8,128 nt of DNA from an uncultured Lysobacterales bacterium (GTDB lineage Bacteria > Pseudomonadota > Gammaproteobacteria > Xanthomonadales > SZUA-36). The notes beneath the pieces were generated by a model, which was not told the origin of the DNA, searched no databases, and saw nothing but the letters and a program-made list of their open reading frames with translations. Below are positions 1 to 5,726 of this stretch, in pieces. Within the stretch, counting starts at the first letter, position 1; each line of letters starts with the position of its first letter. The position numbers and the translations under genes are program-made. The stretch covers positions 1 through 8,128 of the forward strand of contig CALKKN010000120.1 in assembly GCA_937995275.1 (NCBI GenBank), in the 5' to 3' direction.

Positions 1-787
1 GCTTGACGATGACCGCGCAATAGAGCGAATGACTGCCGTCGGCCGCCGGCAGCGACCCGGGCACGACCACGGAGCCGGCGGGCACGCGGCCGCGCAGCAC
101 CTCACCGGTCTCGCGGTTGTAGATCTTGGTGCTCTGGCCGATGTACACCCCCATCGACAACACGCTGCCGCGCTCGACGATGACGCCCTCCACCACTTCG
201 GAACGCGCCCCGATGAAACAGTCATCCTCGATAATCGTCGGGTTGGCCTGCAACGGCTCGAGTACGCCGCCGATGCCGACCCCACCGGAAAGATGGACCC
301 GGGCGCCGATCTGGGCGCAGGATCCGACCGTCGCCCAGGTATCGACCATCGTACCCTCGCCGACCCGGGCGCCGACGTTCACATAGCTGGGCATCAGGAC
401 GGCGTCGCGGCCGATGAACGCCCCCCGCCTGACCGTTGCCGGCGGCACCACGCGCGCGCCGGCCGTTTCGATGGCGTCGCCCCGCTCCCCGGCCCACCGC
501 AACGGCAGTTTGTCGAAGAACTTCGTAAAGCCGGCCTCGATCGTTTCGTTCCGGTGAAGTCGGAAGGCGAGCAGGACCGCCTTCTTCAGCCACTGATTGA
601 CCCGCCATTCCCCTGCAGGACCCAGGGGCTCGGCGACGCGATACCGGCCGCTTTCCAGCCCGTCGAGGCAGACCTCCACGGCCTCGCGAAGATCATTGGG
701 CGCGGTCGCGGGCGTCAGCTCGGCGCGCCGTTCCCAGGCGGCTTCGACCTGCGCCTCGAGCGCGCCTTTTTCGGCATGTTTGTGCAT
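1..787 (-). CDS. dapD: 2,3,4,5-tetrahydropyridine-2,6-dicarboxylate N-succinyltransferase (DapD), 3' end cut by window edge
   Basis: DapD transfers succinyl from succinyl-CoA to tetrahydrodipicolinate in the cytoplasm, a step of the succinylase route to meso-diaminopimelate and lysine. The visible part is 262 codons. Compared from memory with the 274-residue E. coli protein, about 20 C-terminal residues lie beyond the left edge. An N-terminal helical domain carries ERRAELTP (residues 19-26) and [11 protein letters not shown] (66-76). A left-handed beta-helix of hexapeptide repeats follows from about residue 112 to 240, with MPSYVNVGA (132-140), [17 protein letters not shown] (145-161) and the stretch 166-203, nearly identical to E. 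coli. Asp149 and Glu197 match the residues proposed as catalytic in this family (Asp141 and Glu189). The ATG is 6 nt after the glnD stop, in the same frame; that stop excludes any earlier start. An AAGG lies 10 nt upstream. It is the last visible gene of the map-glnD-dapD operon. Identification is very secure. Confidence 0.97.
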   Translation of the reverse strand, partial: MHKHAEKGALEAQVEAAWERRAELTPATAPNDLREAVEVCLDGLESGRYRVAEPLGPAGEWRVNQWLKKAVLLAFRLHRNETIEAGFTKFFDKLPLRWAGERGDAIETAGARVVPPATVRRGAFIGRDAVLMPSYVNVGARVGEGTMVDTWATVGSCAQIGARVHLSGGVGIGGVLEPLQANPTIIEDDCFIGARSEVVEGVIVERGSVLSMGVYIGQSTKIYNRETGEVLRGRVPAGSVVVPGSLPAADGSHSLYCAVIVK

Positions 788-793
788 TCGCTG

Positions 794-3493
794 TCAGCCT
801 TGTCCGAGGCGGTCGCGGATGCCCCCCGCCAGCGCCTCCATCGCCTCCGGCGTCAGTGGCCGGTGGTCCGGATCGCTGATCAGGAACGTGTCCTCGACCC
901 GTTCACCGAACGTGGCGATCCTGGCATTGTGTACCTGTACGTTCTGCTCGTAGATGGCGGCCGCGACCCGCGAAAGCAAGCCGGGTTGGTCGTTGCATTT
1001 CAGGTGCAGCACGGTGCCCCCGCCGTCCGGGTCGTCGCTGAACCGTACAACCGGCTCGGAGGTGAAATGCCGCAGCCGGCGCGGGAGCTTGCGGCTCAGC
1101 GGGGCGCGGGGCCGCTCCTCGCTGGTCACCACCTCGAGACGGCTGACGAGTTCCGCGGCGTCGACATCGTTGATGATATCGCCGTGCTGATCCATCAACT
1201 GGAACAGGTCGTAGCTGCGGCCGTCGTCGGTCGTCAACACGCGGGCCGACATGACGTCGAGGCCCATCTCGTCGAGCACGAAGGTGATGCCGGCGAACAG
1301 GCCTTCATGGTCCGGTACGCAGACCAGCAATTCCGATACGCCGTGCGGCTGCACCGGGCGCACGGCGATCTGCTGCTCGGCCCCGGCAGTTTTCACGACC
1401 ACCTCGGTGGTCCACTCGAGCTGGTCCGGGCTGAGACGCCAGAACGCGTATTCCGGCAGCGTCGCCCACAGGGCGTTGATGCGCGCCGGGTCGACTGCTC
1501 GCCTCAGCAGGCGGCTCAAAGCCGCGGCGCGGGTCTCGCGCACCCGCGTGGCGCGCTTGATCGGATTCTCGAGGCCCCGCCTCAGTGCCTCGCCGGCGGA
1601 CAGGTACAAATCCCACAGCAACTTGTTCTTCCAGTTGTTCCACAGCTTGGGGCTGGTGCCCGCGATGTCCGCGACGGTCAACAGGTACAGGTGGTCGAGA
1701 TACCGCGTATTGCCCACCGTTTCAGCGAACGTCTGGACATTCAGCGGATCCGACAGGTCTTTGCGCTGTGCAGTCTGCGACATCAACAGGTGGTAACGCA
1801 CCAGCCAGGCGACCATCTTGCGCTCGGCGGGTTCGATGTCCAGGCGGGCGCAGAAATCCTCGGCATCGATTTCTCCGAGTTCGGAATGATCGCCCCCGCG
1901 GCCCTTGGCGATATCGTGAAATATGGCCGCCAGGTACAGCAGTTCCGGCCTGGCGATGCGCTTGAACACGGCCCGGCAGTGCGGGAATCGCTCCTTGTAC
2001 TTACCGTAGGCGAAGCGGCGCAGGTTGCGCACGACGAACAGCGTATGCTGGTCCACGGTGTAGACGTGGAACAGGTCGTACTGCATGCGGCCCACGATGT
2101 TGCCGAACGCCGGCAGATACGCGGCCAGCAGGCCATAGCGATTCATTCTCTGCAACTGCGTGTACACCCCCTGAGGCTGCCGCAGAAGGGCAAGGAAATG
2201 GCGGTTTACCTCCTCGCTCTGGCGAAAATCGTCGTCGACCAGGTACAGGTGATCGCGGATGGCGCGGATCGTGGCCGCGCTGACGCCACGCAGGTCCTTT
2301 TCCCGGGCGAGCAGCACGAACATTTCCATCAGCGCGGCCGGCCGTTTTACGAAGACGGTGTCGCTGGCGGGCTCCAGATACCCGTTGCGGGCTCGAAATT
2401 CGTTACCGATCTCGCGGACTTCGACCGCCCTCCCGCGGGACAGGGCTTCCTGGAGCAGCTGCAACAGGCTTTCGTTGAGGCGTTCCAGCCGCATCACCGT
2501 GCGGTAGTAGAGCTGCATGAAATGTTCCACGGCCAGCGACGTGGCGCTGTCCTCGAAACCGAAACGCTCGGCTATCTGCCGCTGAAAGTCGAACAGCAGC
2601 CGGTCCTCGCCACGGCCCGCCAGCAGGTGCAGGGCGTAGCGGACGCGCCACAGCAGCCGCTGCCCGCCGACCAGGTCGTCGTGCTCCCGCTCGGTGATGA
2701 CGCCGTTTTCGACCAGGCCGTGCAGCGTGCGCGCGCCGAAATGGCGGCGGGTCACCCAGGAGATCATCTGGATGTCCCGCAGGCCGCCGGGGCCCTCCTT
2801 GATGTTGGACTCGAGGTTGTACGCGGTGTCGTGGTAGCGGGCATGCCGCTGTTGCTGTTCTTCGAACTTGGCTTCGAAAAACGCCTTGCTCGGCCAGATG
2901 TGTTCCGGCGAGACCGCTTCCAGCATGCCGCTCAGCAGCTCGCGGGAACCGGCCAGCAGGCGCGATTCCATGAAGGTGGTGGTGGTGACGACGTCAGCGG
3001 CGGCATCCTCGGCGCATTCGGACGCGGAGCGCACGCTGTGGCCGAGATAGAACCCCGCGTCCCACAGCAACTGAACGAAGGCCTCGATTTCGGCCGTGAG
3101 CCGTTCCGCGCCGACCTCGTCGCCCAGCAGGATCAGCAGATCGATGTCCGAATGGGGATGTAGTTCGCCGCGCCCGTAACCGCCCACGGCGACGAGGCTG
3201 ACATCGTCCACGAACGGCACCAGCTTCTTCCACGCGAGCAGCAGCAACTGCTCGACGAACCAGGCCCGCGCATGGACGAGCTGCACGACGTCCTCCCCGG
3301 CCCAGAACTGTTCGGCCAGCACGGCGTCCGCATGCTGCGCGGACTTGCGGAGGTAATCGCGCAGCTCGGCGAGCCGCTGCGCACTGTCGGCCTGGCCGAG
3401 ATCGATCAGGCTCTCGGCGCTTTGCAGTTCCTCGATTTCGGCGAGGTCCAGGCAACCTCTGCTTACCGGCGGTGCGGCCAGCCTACCCAGCAT
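794..3493 (-). CDS. glnD: Bifunctional PII uridylyltransferase / uridylyl-removing enzyme (GlnD)
   Basis: GlnD is the cytoplasmic glutamine sensor that adds UMP to PII proteins (GlnB/GlnK) when glutamine is low and removes it when glutamine is high, thereby controlling glutamine synthetase and the NtrBC response. The protein is 899 residues, close to the E. coli length of about 890. Domains in order: a nucleotidyltransferase domain with GGYGRGELHPHSDIDLL (residues 104-120, metal-binding Asp116 and Asp118); a helical linker with NIKEGPGGLRDIQ (230-242); an HD phosphohydrolase domain with IFHDIAKGRGGDHSELGEID (524-543, His526-Asp527 and His536), the uridylyl-removing site; and two C-terminal ACT domains (about 719-790 and 827-899) for glutamine binding, including DHEGLFAGI and NDQPGLLSRVAAAIYEQNVQVHNA. 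All key residues are present. The frame stays open 25 codons further upstream into map, but I chose the ATG at 3493, 2 nt after the map stop. It has no clear Shine-Dalgarno sequence, so translation probably depends on coupling to map. Confidence 0.97.
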   Translation of the reverse strand: MLGRLAAPPVSRGCLDLAEIEELQSAESLIDLGQADSAQRLAELRDYLRKSAQHADAVLAEQFWAGEDVVQLVHARAWFVEQLLLLAWKKLVPFVDDVSLVAVGGYGRGELHPHSDIDLLILLGDEVGAERLTAEIEAFVQLLWDAGFYLGHSVRSASECAEDAAADVVTTTTFMESRLLAGSRELLSGMLEAVSPEHIWPSKAFFEAKFEEQQQRHARYHDTAYNLESNIKEGPGGLRDIQMISWVTRRHFGARTLHGLVENGVITEREHDDLVGGQRLLWRVRYALHLLAGRGEDRLLFDFQRQIAERFGFEDSATSLAVEHFMQLYYRTVMRLERLNESLLQLLQEALSRGRAVEVREIGNEFRARNGYLEPASDTVFVKRPAALMEMFVLLAREKDLRGVSAATIRAIRDHLYLVDDDFRQSEEVNRHFLALLRQPQGVYTQLQRMNRYGLLAAYLPAFGNIVGRMQYDLFHVYTVDQHTLFVVRNLRRFAYGKYKERFPHCRAVFKRIARPELLYLAAIFHDIAKGRGGDHSELGEIDAEDFCARLDIEPAERKMVAWLVRYHLLMSQTAQRKDLSDPLNVQTFAETVGNTRYLDHLYLLTVADIAGTSPKLWNNWKNKLLWDLYLSAGEALRRGLENPIKRATRVRETRAAALSRLLRRAVDPARINALWATLPEYAFWRLSPDQLEWTTEVVVKTAGAEQQIAVRPVQPHGVSELLVCVPDHEGLFAGITFVLDEMGLDVMSARVLTTDDGRSYDLFQLMDQHGDIINDVDAAELVSRLEVVTSEERPRAPLSRKLPRRLRHFTSEPVVRFSDDPDGGGTVLHLKCNDQPGLLSRVAAAIYEQNVQVHNARIATFGERVEDTFLISDPDHRPLTPEAMEALAGGIRDRLGQG

Positions 3494-3495
3494 CG

Positions 3496-4263
3496 TCAGA
3501 GCGTTTCGCCGGCCAGGCGCGTCAGCACGTCGTAACCGTCCTCGGTCACCGCGACAGTGTGCTCCCATTGCGCCGACAGGCTGCGGTCACGCGTCACGAC
3601 CGTCCAGCCGTCCGGCAGCAGACGGGTCTCGCGGCGCCCCAGGTTGATCATGGGCTCGATCGTGAACACCATGCCGGGCACCAGTATCTCCCCGGTTCCC
3701 GGGCGACCGTAGTGCAGCACCTGCGGGTCCTCGTGGAACCCGCGTCCGATACCGTGCCCGCAATATTCCCGCACCACCGAACAACCCTGCCCTTCGGCAT
3801 ACCGCTGGATGGCGTGGCCGATATCGCCCAGGTGAACCCCCGGCCTGACCATTTCGATGCCCGTGACCATCGACCGGTAGGCGATCTCCGTGATGCGCTT
3901 GCCCCTCACCGTGGAATTCCCGACCAGGAACATCTTGCTGGTATCGCCGTGCCAGCCGTCCTTGATGACGGTAATGTCGATGTTGACGATGTCACCGTCC
4001 TTCAGCCGCTTTTCGCCGGGAATGCCGTGGCAGATCACGTTGTTGACCGAGGTGCAAATCGAGCGCGGGAAGCCGCGGTAATTGAGCGGGGCCGGGATCG
4101 CCTGTTGTTCCTGCGTGATGTAGTCGTGGCAGATTGTGTCCAGTTCACCGGTCGTCATGCCGGGTTGGACGTGTGGGGCGATCATGCGCAGCACCTCGCC
4201 GGCCAGCCGCCCGGCGACGCGCATCTGCTCGATCTCCTGTTTTGACTTGAGCACGATTCCCAT
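3496..4263 (-). CDS. map: Type I methionine aminopeptidase (Map)
   Basis: Map removes the initiator methionine from nascent cytoplasmic proteins when the second residue is small. The predicted protein is 255 residues with the pita-bread fold typical of the family. All five metal ligands are visible: Asp96 (in DGDIVNIDITVI), Asp107 (in GWHGDTSKMF), His170 (in REYCGHGIGRGFHEDPQVLH), Glu203 (in FTIEPMIN) and Glu234 (in SAQWEHTVAVT). The substrate-pocket His79 sits in NNVICHGIP. There is no N-terminal zinc-finger extension, as is usual for bacterial forms. The frame is open to an earlier ATG at 4320, which would add 19 residues (MFRNLRARW...). I prefer 4263 because MGIVLKSKQEIEQMRVAGRLA lines up with the E. 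coli N-terminus. Neither start has a convincing Shine-Dalgarno sequence, so the start is less certain than the identity. It is the first gene of the operon with glnD and dapD. Confidence 0.97.
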   Translation of the reverse strand: MGIVLKSKQEIEQMRVAGRLAGEVLRMIAPHVQPGMTTGELDTICHDYITQEQQAIPAPLNYRGFPRSICTSVNNVICHGIPGEKRLKDGDIVNIDITVIKDGWHGDTSKMFLVGNSTVRGKRITEIAYRSMVTGIEMVRPGVHLGDIGHAIQRYAEGQGCSVVREYCGHGIGRGFHEDPQVLHYGRPGTGEILVPGMVFTIEPMINLGRRETRLLPDGWTVVTRDRSLSAQWEHTVAVTEDGYDVLTRLAGETL

Positions 4264-4343
4264 TGCGTGAGGTCTGTTCGCCGTGTTGTTGGCCCAGCGG
4301 GCTCGCAAATTCCTGAACATCGGGGGGCACCGCCAAAACGGAT

Positions 4344-4372
4344 ATTGTACATGCCAAACTGCGGCGAATTAA
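4344..4372 (-). promoter_or_regulatory. Candidate sigma70-type promoter for map-glnD-dapD
   Basis: On the minus strand there is a good -10 hexamer, TACAAT (4349-4344), 17 nt downstream of a poor -35, TTAATT (4372-4367, 3 of 6 consensus bases). Transcription would start near 4337, giving a leader of about 74 nt to the preferred map start. It is the best leftward match I see between the divergent genes. The weak -35 means it remains a pattern match only. Confidence 0.4.
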
Positions 4373-4395
4373 TCGGCAGGTCATACTTTTGCCCT

Positions 4396-4424
4396 ATGAC
4401 TGCCCGGGCTGCAACTGGGATAAT
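4396..4424 (+). promoter_or_regulatory. Candidate extended -10 promoter for the efflux operon
   Basis: On the plus strand, ATGACT (4396-4401, 4 of 6 matches to TTGACA) is 17 nt from GATAAT (4419-4424, 5 of 6 matches to TATAAT). A TGG at 4416-4418 supplies the TGn extension of an extended -10 element. Transcription would start near 4431, about 54 nt before the adaptor ATG. An 8-bp palindrome, GCCCGGGC (4402-4409), sits in the spacer; it is too short to call an operator. No regulator gene is next to it. The two opposing candidate promoters are separated by only about 25 nt, so one DNA-bound factor could affect both. Confidence 0.5.
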
Positions 4425-4484
4425 GCCGAGATGTCAAATCAGCTGCCGAATCCGTGGCGAACCCGTTGAACAAGAGTAGCGACC

Positions 4485-5726
4485 ATGCGAATCCGTAAGT
4501 TCTTCCGATTTCTCCTGCCGCTGGGCATCGTGCTGGTGTCGATCCTGGTGGTTGTCGGACTGGTCATGGTCGCCAAGGGCAAGCGGCCGGAGCGTGTCGA
4601 AACCGGCGGCCAGGCCATATTGGTCGAGGCCATCCCCGCCGAGATGACATCGCTCAACTTCAGCGTATATTCGCAAGGATCCGTCGAGCCGCGAACCGAA
4701 ACGACGCTGGTCGCGGAAGTGGCCGGTCAGATCGTCTCGGTGTCCCCGAATTTTATCTCTGGCGGCTTCTTCCGCCAGGGCGAGGTGCTGCTGCAGATCG
4801 ATCCCAGCGACTACGAAACTGCGCTGTTGCGGGCCCAGGCCAACCTGGCGTCCCGCAAGGCCCGAATGGCGGACGAGAAGGCGCGCTCCGAGCAGGCCCT
4901 GAAGGACTGGATCAACCTGGGGCGCGAAGGGGAACCGTCGGATCTCGTGTTGCGTAAGCCGCAGCTGGCCGAAGCGCAGGCGGGCGTCCAGGCCGCGGAA
5001 GCCGAATTACAGGAGGCCGAACGCGACCTGCAACGCACCCGCATCCGGGTACCGTACGACGGGCTGGTGCGAAGCAAGCTGGTCGATATCGGCCAATACG
5101 TCGCGCCGGGCACCCCGCTGGGCGTGACCTTCGCCATCGAAACGGCCGAGATCCGGCTGCCGTTGTCCGGCAGTGACCTCGCCTACCTGGACCTGCCCTC
5201 AGCGACGCGCCTCGACCGGGCGCACCGTGTGCCGGTCACCCTGGCCGCGGACACCGCCGGCCTCGGCGGGCGCTGGCGCGCGGAAATCGTCCGCACCGAG
5301 GGCGTGGTGGACCCGTCCAGCCGCGTCGTTTACGCAGTCGCCGAGGTCGTGGATCCGTATGGCGTTCTAGGCCAGAGCGATCAGCCGGAACTGATCGTGG
5401 GCACCTTCGTGCGCGCGGAAATCCAGGGGCTACGGGCCGACGACGTTGTCGTCCTGCCCCGCTCTGTGCTGCGGCCGGATTCGACCGTCCTGATCGCCAA
5501 CGAGCAGCGCATGCTGGAGATTCGGCCCGTCACGGTGGCGCGAGCCGAACCGCGTGACGTTTTCATCAGCAGCGGTATCGAGGAAGGGGAACTCGTCGTC
5601 ACCACTTCCATGGACGCGCCGATACCGGGAACGCGTCTGGCGATCAGCGGCGAGAATCCAGCGCCGTCGAACGTGGCCGGCAACGGTACTGAGGGGGCCG
5701 TCGCCACAACCGGAGTCGACCAGTGA
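4485..5726 (+). CDS. RND efflux system periplasmic adaptor (membrane-fusion protein, HlyD/AcrA-like)
   Basis: Periplasmic adaptors bridge an inner-membrane RND pump and an outer-membrane TolC-like channel. This 413-residue protein has a basic N-terminus (MRIRKFFRF) and one hydrophobic segment (about residues 10-30). With no lipobox cysteine it is likely held by an uncleaved membrane anchor rather than a lipid. The first lipoyl half is at about 72-106 (LVAEVAGQIVSVS, QGEVLLQIDPSDYETAL). A heptad-rich hairpin spans about 108-186. The second lipoyl half is RIRVPYDGLVRSKLVDIGQY (186-205) with VAPGTPLG. A beta-barrel (about 217-313) and membrane-proximal domain (about 314-388) follow, then a Gly/Asn/Thr-rich tail. 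The hairpin tip reads GEPSDLVLRKPQLAEA (148-163) and lacks the classical AcrA/MexA arginine-leucine TolC-docking pattern, a divergence I believe is shared by a subgroup of these adaptors. An AAGAG lies 8 nt before the ATG. The gene overlaps the pump gene downstream. The substrate cannot be told from sequence. Confidence 0.93.
   Translation: MRIRKFFRFLLPLGIVLVSILVVVGLVMVAKGKRPERVETGGQAILVEAIPAEMTSLNFSVYSQGSVEPRTETTLVAEVAGQIVSVSPNFISGGFFRQGEVLLQIDPSDYETALLRAQANLASRKARMADEKARSEQALKDWINLGREGEPSDLVLRKPQLAEAQAGVQAAEAELQEAERDLQRTRIRVPYDGLVRSKLVDIGQYVAPGTPLGVTFAIETAEIRLPLSGSDLAYLDLPSATRLDRAHRVPVTLAADTAGLGGRWRAEIVRTEGVVDPSSRVVYAVAEVVDPYGVLGQSDQPELIVGTFVRAEIQGLRADDVVVLPRSVLRPDSTVLIANEQRMLEIRPVTVARAEPRDVFISSGIEEGELVVTTSMDAPIPGTRLAISGENPAPSNVAGNGTEGAVATTGVDQ
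5712..5715 (+). promoter_or_regulatory. Ribosome binding site that fixes the GTG start of the pump gene
   Basis: GGAG at 5712-5715 is 7 nt upstream of the GTG at 5723. This good Shine-Dalgarno match inside the end of the adaptor gene supports GTG as the start. The start overlaps the adaptor stop as GTGA, an arrangement typical of translational coupling and of fixed stoichiometry between partners. Confidence 0.75.

Larger units (their letters stand above)
4264..4484. other. Divergent intergenic region between map and the efflux operon
   Basis: These 221 nt separate the map start from the adaptor start. The stretch is visibly richer in A+T than its flanks from about 4334 to 4400 and holds both promoter candidates. 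I see no tRNA-like fold, no GC stem followed by a T-run in either direction, no riboswitch-like core and no repeat. In E. coli the region upstream of map faces rpsB-tsf and holds the tff small RNA. I see no rpsB coding sequence here, and I cannot recognise a tff-like RNA by eye. Confidence 0.7.

Noticed and set aside
29..3163. 1,044-residue plus-strand open frame spanning dapD and glnD
   Set aside because: It is exactly antisense and in codon register with two genes of certain identity. Its product is rich in Arg, Gln, His and Ala with no recognisable domain. GC codon bias explains its length.
3472..4245. 257-residue plus-strand open frame opposite map
   Set aside because: It is in antisense codon register with map and has no recognisable domain. 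The map protein has all its catalytic residues.
4402..4409. GCCCGGGC palindrome in the promoter spacer as an operator
   Set aside because: Only 8 bp and made of G and C. The symmetry does not extend outward, and such sites occur often by chance in GC-rich DNA.
4431..4469. Twelve-residue open frame (MSNQLPNPWRTR) in the adaptor leader, a possible leader peptide
   Set aside because: It has no Shine-Dalgarno sequence, it starts at the predicted transcription start itself, and it shows no attenuator-like stem or run of repeated codons.
4351..4479. Small plus-strand open frame of 42 codons with four cysteines, ending 5 nt before the adaptor start
   Set aside because: It begins upstream of the likely promoter for the adaptor, has no ribosome binding site, and uses TTA, TCA and ATA codons unlike its neighbours.
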